This document shows, piece after piece, positions 33,328 through 41,576 of a stretch of DNA of 64,000 nucleotides. The stretch's first letter is position 1. Each line of letters begins with the position of its first letter. The position numbers and the translations under genes are program-made. This stretch comes from Clostridiales bacterium PH28_bin88. Lineage in GTDB: Bacteria; Bacillota; PH28-bin88. Location of the stretch: contig LAKY01000032.1 of NCBI GenBank assembly GCA_000987045.1, positions 57,109 through 121,108 on the forward strand. The letters run 5' to 3'. The notes under the pieces were generated by a model. The model did no database searches. It was not told the DNA's origin and saw nothing but the letters and a program-made list of their open reading frames with translations.

Positions 33328-34206
33328 CTACACCCTTTCCACGTTGCCTACCCCAAACAGCCCGGTGGGCTTGAACAGGAGAAGCAATACCAGTATTCCG
33401 AAGGCGACGGTATCACGGAAGGAAGAAGGCAGGAAGGCTGCTGCCGCCGTTTCCACGCCGCCCAGGATGTACCCGCCCAGCATGGCCCCCGGCACACTGC
33501 CAATCCCCCCTAATACCGCGGCGACGAAGGCCTTGATCCCCGGCACTAACCCCATATACGGGTCGATCATGGGCCAGACCATCCCCACCATCACTCCCGC
33601 GGCTGCGGCCGAAGCGGAACCCACCGCAAAGGTGTAGGTAACGATCCTGTTGATATCCACCCCCATCAAAAGAGTGGCCTCCTTATCAAAAGAAACTGCC
33701 CGCATTGCCTTGCCGATCATAGTCCGGCTGACCAGGTAGTTGAGGAGGATCATCAGCACCACTGCCGTGACCAGCACCACTACAATTACATTGGTGAAAC
33801 TTACCCCCGCCAGGGTGAATGTCTTCTTGGCAATGATGGCGGGATATGGGCGGTACTGCGGCCCGATGACGGCCCTCGTGCCGTTTTCCAGCGCCAGGGA
33901 AACGCCGATGGCGGTGATCAGCGCGGAAAGGCGGGGCGCGGTACGGAGCGGCCGGTAGGCGATGCGCTCGATAATGATGCCGGCCGCCGCAGCCCCAACC
34001 ATCGCCATCGCCAGGGCCGGCAGGAAGGAGAAATGGAAGAGGGTCGCTGCGTAGTACCCCAGGTAAGCCCCGATCATGTAAATATCGCCGTGGGCAAAAT
34101 TAATCAGTTTTAGCACCCCGTACACCATGGTGTACCCGAGTGCGATCAGGGCGTAGACGCTGCCCAACTGGATCGCGTTTAAAACCTGCTGCAGTAGAAT
34201 GTCCAT
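33328..34206 (-). CDS. livH: Branched-chain-type ABC transporter permease
   Basis: A 292-residue permease with about eight spans. It starts QVLNAIQLGSVYALIALGYT and MVYGVLKLINFAHGDIYMIG, both typical of LivH, and has the cytoplasmic EAA-like loop KAMRAVSFDKEATLLMGVDI and AAVLGGIGSVPGAMLGGYIL. The gene stands between livK and livM with 10 bases to livM. GGGAGGGG precedes the ATG. Confidence 0.95.
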   Translation of the reverse strand: MDILLQQVLNAIQLGSVYALIALGYTMVYGVLKLINFAHGDIYMIGAYLGYYAATLFHFSFLPALAMAMVGAAAAGIIIERIAYRPLRTAPRLSALITAIGVSLALENGTRAVIGPQYRPYPAIIAKKTFTLAGVSFTNVIVVVLVTAVVLMILLNYLVSRTMIGKAMRAVSFDKEATLLMGVDINRIVTYTFAVGSASAAAAGVMVGMVWPMIDPYMGLVPGIKAFVAAVLGGIGSVPGAMLGGYILGGVETAAAAFLPSSFRDTVAFGILVLLLLFKPTGLFGVGNVERV

Positions 34207-34277
34207 TGCTTTCCCCTCCCATAAATTGTTCGGTAGGCGCCCAGAGAGGGCGCCTACCGCTTACCGAATGCCGCGAA

Positions 34278-35462
34278 TTAAGGGTTGACGTAATCCTTGA
34301 ATACCCATTTACCACCCTTGGCTTCCAGAATGGCGGCCCCTTTAACGCCATTCCGGTTGGCGTCAAACGAGAATTTGGGCGCGGTGATCAGGTTGACGTC
34401 TTTAAGCCCCTCCAACGCGTCCCGCACCTTCTCATTTTCTACCACCCCCGCCTTTTCTACCGCCAGTTTGTAAAGGGTTACCGCGTCGTACGAGAGGGCA
34501 GCCCCGGCACCGGGCACCGCTTTATAAGTGCTTTCATATTTCTTCCTGAATTCCTGCACCTCCGGGCGCGGGTCGTCCGACGAGTAGTGGTTGGTAATCA
34601 CAAACCCCTCGATGGCGGAGCCGCCGATCGTGAAAAGGTCTGCAGAATCGTTCCCGTCACCGCCCAGCAATGGGATGTTCAGGCCCAGTTCCCGGGCTTG
34701 CTTGGCGATCAGGGCGTCTTCAGCGTAATAGCTGGGGAGATCAAGCAGTTGAGGGTTTTGGCCTTTAATTTTGGTCAGTTGCGCTTTAAAGTCCTTGTCG
34801 CCGCCGCTGAAACTTTCTACCGCTACCATTTCCGCGCCCAGCTCTTTAGCGACCTTCTGGAAAACCTCGCCCTGCCCCTTGGAGCCGTCGTTACTGACGT
34901 CCAATAGCTGGGCAATCCGTTTGGCGCCTAATTTTTCTACCGCATACCGGGCCTGGACCGCCCCCTGGAAATCGTCACTAAAGCAGGCCCTGAAGATGTA
35001 GTTGCCCGCGGAGGTCGCCTTGGGGTTAGTCGACCACGGTGAAATCATCAGCACCTTGGCCCGTTGGGCGATGGGGGCCGCTGACATGGTGGAAGAACTG
35101 GACATCCCGCCGATAATGACGCTGACGCCCTCGTTGATCAACTTCTGTGTCACGGTAGCCGCCATTTCCGGCTTGTTCTCATCATCTTCCACGAACAGCT
35201 TGATTTTGTACCCCAAGATGCCCCCGGCGTCATTAATCTCCTTGACCCTCATCTCCACCGCGTTTTTCTGTTCCTGGCCGAAGGTGGCAATGTTGCCCGT
35301 CAAGGGAGCCAGTACACCCATTTTAATGACCTTTTCTTCCTGCTTCTGTTGTGCGCCCCCGCTGCTTTGGGGTTTTTCTCCTCCCCCGCAACCAGCCAGG
35401 AATACCAATAAGGAAACGACAGACAAAACCGCTAGTCCCCTGATAACCTTCTTGATACGCAA
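34278..35462 (-). CDS. livK: Branched-chain-type ABC transporter substrate-binding lipoprotein
   Basis: The extracellular binding protein, 394 residues. A signal peptide ends with the lipobox LVFLAGC (Cys about 25), so it is lipid-anchored outside the membrane. The type 1 periplasmic-binding fold follows: VIKMGVLAPLTGNIATFGQE, AVEMRVKEINDAGGILGYKI, VIIGGMSSSSTMSAAPIAQR, and LSYDAVTLYKLAVEKAG. Such proteins bind branched-chain amino acids but also amides, aromatic acids and others; the ligand here is not known. The start is TTG after GGGGAGG. Its neighbours (aminotransferase, CMD protein, aldolase remnant) hint at an amino acid or hydroxy-acid substrate. Confidence 0.94.
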   Translation of the reverse strand: MRIKKVIRGLAVLSVVSLLVFLAGCGGGEKPQSSGGAQQKQEEKVIKMGVLAPLTGNIATFGQEQKNAVEMRVKEINDAGGILGYKIKLFVEDDENKPEMAATVTQKLINEGVSVIIGGMSSSSTMSAAPIAQRAKVLMISPWSTNPKATSAGNYIFRACFSDDFQGAVQARYAVEKLGAKRIAQLLDVSNDGSKGQGEVFQKVAKELGAEMVAVESFSGGDKDFKAQLTKIKGQNPQLLDLPSYYAEDALIAKQARELGLNIPLLGGDGNDSADLFTIGGSAIEGFVITNHYSSDDPRPEVQEFRKKYESTYKAVPGAGAALSYDAVTLYKLAVEKAGVVENEKVRDALEGLKDVNLITAPKFSFDANRNGVKGAAILEAKGGKWVFKDYVNP

Positions 35463-35678
35463 ATCAATAACCTCCCCTTTGCTCAGATAATGATTTAGAG
35501 GTACATGCTAATTCGACTAAGTTACGGCTATTCCTGCTTCAATTTAATTGCTTTACCAGATTTTTCCCACTGGTTCAAATGTTCTTACTTCCGCTTGTCC
35601 CTATCACCACCTCTTAGCAGAAGTCCCGCCATCCCCGGGCACTCCCACGATCACACTTCTTTCCCCCGCGGTTGGAAA

Positions 35679-36062
35679 CTACGACCCGAACTCTATCTTC
35701 AGGCCGCTGGAAAAGACGTTAGTACCGCTAAAGAAATCCACCACCGCAGCAAGCTCCACCAGTTGCTCGTCGGTAAACCCCAGTTTCCTCAGCGCCATGG
35801 AATGGCTGTCGATGCAGTAACTGCAACGGTTGACCATGGATACCGCCAGGGCGACCGCCTCTTTGGTTTTAAGATCCAGTGTGCCGGAAAGCATAATGGT
35901 CTTGTACCTTTGCCAGTTGGCCGCCAGGTACTCGGGATTTACCGCCATGGCCCTCCAGATGGGAGGAACGGCATCCCAACCCCGCACTCGCTTCATTTCT
36001 TCAAAGATCTCCTTGGCCAACCCGGTTGCTTCGTGTTCCTCTACAAGCTTGATCACCGGCAT
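35679..36062 (-). CDS. Carboxymuconolactone decarboxylase-family (AhpD-like) protein
   Basis: A 127-residue all-helical protein. It carries the AhpD-type redox motif CSYCIDSHSMAL (residues about 84-95) with the Cys-x-x-Cys and the following His, so a thiol-peroxidase or disulfide role is more likely than lactone decarboxylation. Length is normal for the single-domain family. The gene lies between the aminotransferase and livK on the same strand; its part in the pathway is unclear. Confidence 0.88.
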   Translation of the reverse strand: MPVIKLVEEHEATGLAKEIFEEMKRVRGWDAVPPIWRAMAVNPEYLAANWQRYKTIMLSGTLDLKTKEAVALAVSMVNRCSYCIDSHSMALRKLGFTDEQLVELAAVVDFFSGTNVFSSGLKIEFGS

Positions 36063-36093
36063 TGCTATGCACCCTCCCTTGTTAAGCGTACTC

Positions 36094-37410
36094 TTACATC
36101 TGATCCAGCGATAATTGAAAGGCCGCTATGGTATCCTCGATATCCTTGTCGCTGTGTACCGCCGATACCCAGCCTCCGCTCCCCACAAAATCGACACCGT
36201 TTAACAGCATGTTCCGCCTCAGCTTTAGTTCCTTGGGCCGATCGTGGTTGCGGAGTTTCAGCCAGTCGTAGGTACAAACCGTCCGGTCACAGTCGCTCTT
36301 CTTTGGGCAATCACAGTTCATGGCGATCTGGAAAATGGAAGCATGGCCGTAGGCGCACCAGTCAATTCCCTTGGCGGCGATCACCCGGTTAAACCCTTCA
36401 ATCAGGTCAGCATTCTTCGCATTGGCGGCGGAAATCGGCTCTCCGGTGGCGATTATCTTCAGGGCCGCCACGCCCGCTGCCGCCGACAAGGGATTCCCGT
36501 TAAACGTGCCAGGATGAGAGACCTTCCCCAAGCCCCGCTTCATCTCCAACAGGCCCATGATGTCGTCCCTGCCGGCGACTGCTCCCCCCGGCAGGCCGCC
36601 CGAGACGATTTTTCCCATGGTCACCAAATCCGCCTTAACGCCATAATACTCCTGAGCTCCACCGGGAGCAAGCCGGAATCCGGTAATCACCTCATCGAAG
36701 ATCAGCACAGCCCCAAATCTGGTAGCCAGTTCACGGGCTTCCGCCGGAAAGCCCGGCCTTACGGGCACCCGGCCGAAGCTGGCCCCGCTGGGCTCCAGGA
36801 TCACCGCCGCGGTAGGCTCTCCGGCCAGGGCGGCCTCGAGGGCCTCGGCATCGTTCGGCGGGCAAAGCTTGACGCAATCCAGCGTACCCCGGGGAACACC
36901 GGGGGAACGCGCGGAGTCACCACCCGGCACCACCGTGTCGTGCCACCCATGGAAATGGGCGTCCAGCTTGACTATCCTTTCCCGACCGGTAAAAGCCCGG
37001 GCTAACCGCAGCGCCAGCAGCGTGGCCTCGGTTCCCGAAGAGGTAAAGCGCACCAGGTCGGCGCCGGGAACCATGCTTGTCACCAGCCGGGCCCATTCCA
37101 CTTCCAGGGGATGACTGGCGCCGAAATGCGTGCCTTTTCTAGCCTGTTCCACTACCGCTTCGACCACCTGGGGGTGCTGGTGCCCCAGCAGGAGGGCTCC
37201 GTGGCCCCCGAAGTAATCGATGTACTCGTTCCCGTCCACGTCCCATTTATGGGCCCCGGCGGCATGGGTGATGTAAACCGGGAAAGGCTCGGAGTAACGG
37301 ATGTCATGAGCGATTCCATCGGGAATCATTGTTTTGGCAGCCTCATACAATTTCCTGGAGCGAGGAAACTTTTGACGGTATTTTTCCTCCATCACATCTT
37401 GTTGCAACAC
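36094..37410 (-). CDS. Class III aminotransferase, glutamate-1-semialdehyde aminomutase-like, with a Cys-rich insert
   Basis: A PLP enzyme of about 438 residues close in layout to HemL: HKWDVDGNEYIDYFGGHGAL, FTSSGTEATLLALRLARAFT, LDAHFHGWHD, VLIFDEVITGFRLAPGGAQEYYG and the PLP lysine in LVTMGKIVSGGLPGGAVAG. No other heme gene is near, and the transporter context suggests a catabolic amine or amino-acid role, not heme synthesis. Late in the chain a segment NCDCPKKSDCDRTVC carries four cysteines, which HemL lacks; it may hold iron-sulfur or zinc. GTG at 37410 follows AAAGGAGA; an ATG at 37428 is also open. A sigma-54-like promoter lies about 80 bases upstream. Confidence 0.85.
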   Translation of the reverse strand: MLQQDVMEEKYRQKFPRSRKLYEAAKTMIPDGIAHDIRYSEPFPVYITHAAGAHKWDVDGNEYIDYFGGHGALLLGHQHPQVVEAVVEQARKGTHFGASHPLEVEWARLVTSMVPGADLVRFTSSGTEATLLALRLARAFTGRERIVKLDAHFHGWHDTVVPGGDSARSPGVPRGTLDCVKLCPPNDAEALEAALAGEPTAAVILEPSGASFGRVPVRPGFPAEARELATRFGAVLIFDEVITGFRLAPGGAQEYYGVKADLVTMGKIVSGGLPGGAVAGRDDIMGLLEMKRGLGKVSHPGTFNGNPLSAAAGVAALKIIATGEPISAANAKNADLIEGFNRVIAAKGIDWCAYGHASIFQIAMNCDCPKKSDCDRTVCTYDWLKLRNHDRPKELKLRRNMLLNGVDFVGSGGWVSAVHSDKDIEDTIAAFQLSLDQM

Positions 37411-37490
37411 GATCTCTCCTTTCAGCATTTTGTTCTGAGCTGTCTCCCCCGTTAGGAAGCCGTTTACGCTGATGTAAAGTTTTTATAATT

Positions 37491-37507
37491 AGCAAAAACC
37501 ATTCCAC
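37491..37507 (-). promoter_or_regulatory. Candidate sigma-54 promoter for the aminotransferase-liv operon
   Basis: The minus strand reads GTGGAATGGTTTTTGCT: GG at -24 and GC at -12 with the required 10-base spacing; two of the inner -24 bases differ from TGGCAC. The next gene upstream encodes a sigma-54 activator. Confidence 0.55.
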
Positions 37508-37589
37508 GCACTGGGCACGATAGATACTGGCTTGAAAGCACCTGGTGAATTTCATGTTGACATCAAGAATTACTGTTAGAACCCAAATA

Positions 37590-37620
37590 AAAAAGCCTTG
37601 ACCTTACAGGACAGGCTTTT
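37590..37620 (-). terminator. Terminator of the sigma-54 activator gene
   Basis: On the minus strand AAAAGCCT (from 37620) pairs with AGGCTTTTT (to 37590) and is followed by TTATTTGG, about 50 bases beyond the stop codon. Confidence 0.85.
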
Positions 37621-37670
37621 CCCATTTTTAAACCAATTTTCTCATTTTGGGAAATCTAATGAAAAGAGGT

Positions 37671-39428
37671 TCATCGGTTCTGGTTATAGCGCTTGAGCTT
37701 GCGGTATAAGGTAGAGCGGCTAATACCCAAATGCCGCGCCGCCTTTTCCTTGGCCCGGGTATCCGTACCAAACCGTTTTAAAGCCTCCTCAATCAGCCTT
37801 CGTTCGGCTTCCTCGATGCCGCGGAATCCTTCCTGGTCCTCCCCCTCGGCAAACCGCTCCGGTAGGTCAGCCAAATCGATAACCGGGCCGGCGGCGATGT
37901 TCATGGTGTATTCCACCATGTTCTCCAGCTCCCGGACGTTACCCGGCCAGGGATACGCCTTGAGCCGCTTGAGTACGTTTGCAGAAAACCCACGGATTTC
38001 TTTTTTTAAAAGGTGGTTGTACTTTTCAATGAAATAGTCTAAATAAACCTCAATATCCTCCGGCCTGTCCCTAAGAGACGGGATCCTTAGGGGAATTACA
38101 TTCAACCGGTAGTATAAGTCCTCTCTAAACTCTCCTCTTTTAACCAACTCCTCAAGATTCCGGTTTGTGGCTGCTATAAACCTGACATTGACACTGATCG
38201 GGCGGGTTCCACCAATCCGGTCCACCTGTCTTTCTTCCAGCACCCGCAGCAGCTTGACCTGCAGATGCAGCGGCATATCACCAATCTCATCCAGGAAGAT
38301 AGTGCCGTTATTCGCCAATTCAAAGCGCCCCGGCTTCCCCCCCTTGCGGGCGCCGGTAAAAGCCCCTTCTTCGTAGCCGAACAACTCGCTTTCCAACAGG
38401 CCTTCGGGGATGGCTCCACAGTTAATGCTGACAAAAGGGCCGCCCCCTCTCGGGCTGTCAAAATGAATGGCGCGGGCAAACAGTTCCTTGCCGGTCCCGC
38501 TTTCACCCAGGATAACTACCGAGGAATCTCCCCGCGCTATTTGCATGGCCCTCAGCTTGATGGCGGTGAGGGCTGAACTGGTGCCATGAATATCAGCAAA
38601 GGTGAACCGCCGTTCCCTACTGATAAAGTTGCGCACCATGTTCGGCACCACCGTTATGTCCCTGAAAGAAATCACCAGGCCGGGTTCCTGCCGGTTGGAA
38701 ATCAGGGGGGTGACGGTCCCGTAAAACTGCAGCGCGCCACCGGTGCCGGTGGCAAACAGTTCTTTTTCTACCGGATACCTGCTGGACAGCGCTTCAAGGA
38801 CCTCCCGGCCCCCGTCGAAAAGCCTTTCGATGGGCTCCCCCACCAGTTGTTGCGGGTCCCGCCTGAGCAAAAGAGCGGCAGAGCGATTAGCGTACATTAC
38901 TTCCCCTTGGCGGCTCAGGTAAAGGATGCCCTCGTTAACCGAATTGACCACCGCCTCTAACTGCTCCATTAGCCCCGAAACCCGCTGGGTCATGGTTGTG
39001 GCGTGAACGGCATGGGCTATCAGGCCCGCCATTTTCTCCAAAAAGGGGAGCAGCTTATGTTCGTTTTCCAACAGGCTTTGCTGCTGCCGATCGGTTAATG
39101 CCACCAGGGCAATATTTGCCACTGCTTGACCATCCAGAATTATAGGGTAACACAGGTCCGCCAGGTCCGGGCACTCCAGCCTCTGCCCGCAATCCTGGCA
39201 CACCGGATCTTCTCGCGGGGTGCGGATAAACACCGGCCGCCCCTGCCGGATCACCAGTGCGCTGCCGGAGTTGGGATCAAACACCATGTGGCGTTTATGC
39301 CGGTAGACCCCGGTTCCCACGCAAAGGCGAAGATGCTCATCGATCATCGCTACTTCCAGTTGTAATACGGCGGAAATAGCCTCGGCCACCTGCTGGGCGA
39401 AATCTTCTATTTGGGCCAGTTTACTCAT
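37671..39428 (-). CDS. Sigma-54-dependent transcriptional activator with PAS domain
   Basis: A 585-residue enhancer-binding protein. Residues 1-170 form a sensor region (a sugar-diacid/GAF-like part with the Cys motif CQDCGQRLECPDLADLC). Residues about 180-290 are a PAS domain (VNSVNEGILYLSRQGEVMYA). The AAA+ domain follows: Walker A ILGESGTGKELFARAIHF, the sigma-54 contact loop ESELFGYEEGAFTGARKGG, and LFLDEIGDMPLHLQVKLLRV-like Walker B, then the C-terminal Fis-type helix-turn-helix ARHLGISRSTLYRKLKRY. The ATG at 39428 follows AAGGGTGG; the longer frame to 39494 is less likely. It probably turns on the aminotransferase-CMD-liv operon downstream on the same strand. Confidence 0.94.
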   Translation of the reverse strand: MSKLAQIEDFAQQVAEAISAVLQLEVAMIDEHLRLCVGTGVYRHKRHMVFDPNSGSALVIRQGRPVFIRTPREDPVCQDCGQRLECPDLADLCYPIILDGQAVANIALVALTDRQQQSLLENEHKLLPFLEKMAGLIAHAVHATTMTQRVSGLMEQLEAVVNSVNEGILYLSRQGEVMYANRSAALLLRRDPQQLVGEPIERLFDGGREVLEALSSRYPVEKELFATGTGGALQFYGTVTPLISNRQEPGLVISFRDITVVPNMVRNFISRERRFTFADIHGTSSALTAIKLRAMQIARGDSSVVILGESGTGKELFARAIHFDSPRGGGPFVSINCGAIPEGLLESELFGYEEGAFTGARKGGKPGRFELANNGTIFLDEIGDMPLHLQVKLLRVLEERQVDRIGGTRPISVNVRFIAATNRNLEELVKRGEFREDLYYRLNVIPLRIPSLRDRPEDIEVYLDYFIEKYNHLLKKEIRGFSANVLKRLKAYPWPGNVRELENMVEYTMNIAAGPVIDLADLPERFAEGEDQEGFRGIEEAERRLIEEALKRFGTDTRAKEKAARHLGISRSTLYRKLKRYNQNR

Positions 39429-39633
39429 TTGGACCACCCTTTGTTCCGAACGAGGGTAACCCATACCCGTGTGCATACCGCCCTCGCACCCCATGCAATG
39501 GGTCCGGTTACGTTCCCACTTCTTCTTGATTATAAGTTCTATCTTTTAAAGGTTACTCCTTCCATTTGCTATAGTTTAATCTTAAAGGGCTGGATGAAGG
39601 TTATGCTGGTTTCTTCTTCGGGGTTCATCGGAG

Positions 39634-40992
39634 CTACAGAGCGGAGACCGGGCAGCCCGCCGCTTCCTGCAGGTCCAGCATGGAGCGGCCGGTCAGGTCC
39701 CTTACCTGGCGGTCAAAGGCAATGGCAGGCAGCAGCACCAGGTCAGGTTGGATTACCGGGTGGCGTGCCTGGAACTCTTGGAAGGCCGCCAGGAAATCGC
39801 TGACCACCAGCAGGCCCGCGGCCATAATGGAACCGCCAAAGAATCGGCTGGGGACCGGGTGCAGGAATAATTCCAGCCCTTCATCGCCCAGCGGTTTCAG
39901 AGCCAACCCGAGCACCGTTTCCCCGAGTTGGGAACACAAGAGCAACACCCGCCGGGCCCTGCGCCGGCGGGCTTCCCGCTCTACCAGTGCAGGCAAGCCG
40001 GGGTCCAGGTCGTAGGCCAGCACCAGGCCGGAGGTTTCCCCCGCCCCCTTTTGGATGACGGCTTCTATTTTTTCGCTGCCCCGCTGCACCATCAGCCGGG
40101 GATTGCCCCAGCGCCGTGTCCGGTAGAAAGCGTCAACCCGGGACGTTACCTGTTCCCCCGCCACCTGCAGTATGGTGTCGCCCCGCCTGATGCCTTCCCG
40201 TGCCGCGGGAGAGCCCGGGATTACTCCCTCTATCACCGCAGCCAGGTCTTGCAGGCGCGGGGGTTCCAGTGTAACCGGCACCGGAGTTTCTCCGGCCAGT
40301 TCCCGCACCGCTTGATCCAGTTCTTCCCACAGTTCCGGCGGAAAACGCAATTCCGGCGGCGCCAGCCTGGTAAAACCCGGCATGAACACCCTCACCGTCC
40401 GCGCTCCGTTACGTGCCAGGAATAGCACCGTCTGCCGCAGTTCCTCCCACCCTACCAACCAGGGTATAGCGACCACGCTGCCATGGAAGGCGATGCCTGC
40501 TTCTGCCAGCCGGGTAGGGGCGGCGACAGCCCGGACACCCTCTCGTTCCCCCATCAAGTAGGCGCGGGTCCCTGGATCGGCACTGTTGAGGGAAAGGTTG
40601 ATTTCCAAAGGCTGCAGTTGGGCCAGTTCGGCCGCCAACCGGGCGGTTAACAGGGAGCCGTTGGTAGTCAGTTGAATAGCGGTGGTGGGGAAGCGCTCCC
40701 GCACCTCTTGTAAAATGGGTAACACTTCGGGGTGAGTGAGAGGCTCTCCTTCCATAATGCGGGTGGCAGACTCCCCGATGACAATTTTCCGTTCCCCGTC
40801 CAGGAATTCCATGCTCCGCCGCACCTGCTCCCGGGTTCGGGGCGGCAGGGAATACACCTCTACCTCCGGCGGGTTCTGGCAGTGGCTGCAGAATATACAC
40901 CTGACATTGCACCGGGAGGTAAGGGGAAGGATGTTATAGTCCTGGACAGCCCGCAGCACTATTGTTTCCGGGGCTGGAAGTACCCGCGCCAT
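39634..40992 (-). CDS. Radical SAM protein with a central PDZ domain
   Basis: A 452-residue protein. N-terminal radical SAM domain: LTSRCNVRCIFCSHCQNPPE gives the CxxxCxxC cluster motif (about residues 29-36); GEPLTHPEVLPILQEV and IQLTTNGSLLTARLAAELA follow. A PDZ domain lies at about 245-320 (VIEGVIPGSPAAREGIRRGD TILQVAG, split here). The C-terminal part (330-452) resembles the end of DUF512 proteins: FFGGSIMAAGLLVVSDFLAA and LVLLPAIAFDRQVRDLTGRS. In the common DUF512 family the PDZ is N-terminal, so the order here differs. The ATG at 40992 follows TAGGAGTGA. Substrate unknown. Confidence 0.82.
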   Translation of the reverse strand: MARVLPAPETIVLRAVQDYNILPLTSRCNVRCIFCSHCQNPPEVEVYSLPPRTREQVRRSMEFLDGERKIVIGESATRIMEGEPLTHPEVLPILQEVRERFPTTAIQLTTNGSLLTARLAAELAQLQPLEINLSLNSADPGTRAYLMGEREGVRAVAAPTRLAEAGIAFHGSVVAIPWLVGWEELRQTVLFLARNGARTVRVFMPGFTRLAPPELRFPPELWEELDQAVRELAGETPVPVTLEPPRLQDLAAVIEGVIPGSPAAREGIRRGDTILQVAGEQVTSRVDAFYRTRRWGNPRLMVQRGSEKIEAVIQKGAGETSGLVLAYDLDPGLPALVEREARRRRARRVLLLCSQLGETVLGLALKPLGDEGLELFLHPVPSRFFGGSIMAAGLLVVSDFLAAFQEFQARHPVIQPDLVLLPAIAFDRQVRDLTGRSMLDLQEAAGCPVSAL

Positions 40993-41007
40993 TCGCTCAC
41001 TCCTAAA

Positions 41008-41027
41008 AGCGCTGTGAAAAACTTCGC
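41008..41027 (+). repeat. Dispersed repeat family 2, copy 1
   Basis: AGCGCTGTGAAAAACTTCGC, one base different from the copy at 59650-59669; an inverted copy lies at 41557-41576. Confidence 0.75.
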
Positions 41028-41033
41028 TCCAAG

Positions 41034-41155
41034 AGGCCGGGGGCAAGACGCAGGAGGCAAGATTGCCAGTTGGAATTGGCTCCCCAATTCCTTCCCTCCG
41101 CTCCTGCTTCTTGCTTCACCTCCTCTCGCCTCCTGTTACTGACAGCGCTTTATTT
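41034..41155. repeat. Dispersed repeat family 3, copy 1
   Basis: Shares with 49219-49360 the blocks GAGGCAAGATTGC, GGAATTGGCT..C..CAATTCCTTCCC and TCCTGCTTCTTGCTTC in the same order. GGAATTGG and CCAATTCC form a hairpin. No coding potential. Confidence 0.7.
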
Positions 41156-41186
41156 ATAATGTATTGCACACGGTGTTACGCTCACG

Positions 41187-41364
41187 TTATCAACACAGAT
41201 TTCCACAGTCCTATTCCTTCTCCTGTATGGGGCCGCGGGAGATATCCACAAGTTCCACAGCCCTTTTGAAAGGGTGTGCCAAATCGTTTTCCACACTGGA
41301 CAAGTCCCGGATTTCTAAGTTATTAACAGTTTTATCCCCATTATCCACAGCCTTTTCGTCCACA
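41187..41364 (+). promoter_or_regulatory. Cluster of DnaA-box-like sequences
   Basis: All in one orientation: TTATCAACA (41187), ATTTCCACA (41199), ATATCCACA (41242), TTTTCCACA (41287), TTATTAACA (41320), TTATCCCCA (41332), a perfect TTATCCACA (41341) and TCGTCCACA (41356). The gap is downstream of tsaD. With no dnaA, dnaN or AT-rich unwinding region nearby it is probably a DnaA-titration or regulatory cluster, not the origin. Confidence 0.65.
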
Positions 41365-41456
41365 AAACACCTGTTCCAGGGGTCTGAGGTCCTAGGACCG
41401 CATGGGAAGTGAGTCACAGCGCTGTAGGAAGGGCTGTCAGAACGAGCATAATTCGG

Positions 41457-41545
41457 TCGTCAGTCGTCGGGCAGCGGGAGTCAGGAGCACTAGAGAACAG
41501 GAACTATATCCCGCTACCTGCTCCCTGACGACCGACGACTGAGTT
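41457..41545. repeat. Long imperfect inverted repeat after tsaD
   Basis: CAGTCGTCGGGCAGCGGGAG on the left arm is matched by an inverted right arm containing TGCTCCCTGACGACCGACGA. It could fold into a large hairpin at the end of the tsaD transcript. Confidence 0.6.
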
Positions 41546-41556
41546 GACGCAGCTAT

Positions 41557-41576
41557 GCGAAGTTTATCACAGCACT
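41557..41576 (-). repeat. Dispersed repeat family 2, inverted copy
   Basis: The minus strand reads AGTGCTGTGATAAACTTCGC, which overlaps the last codons of tsaD; compare 59650-59669. Confidence 0.7.

Noticed and set aside
36094-37410. Heme-pathway hemL
   Set aside because: No other heme gene is near, the Cys-rich insert is foreign to HemL and the operon is a transport/catabolic one.
41187-41364. Chromosome replication origin
   Set aside because: There are DnaA-like boxes but no dnaA, dnaN, gyrase or AT-rich unwinding stretch in the neighbourhood.
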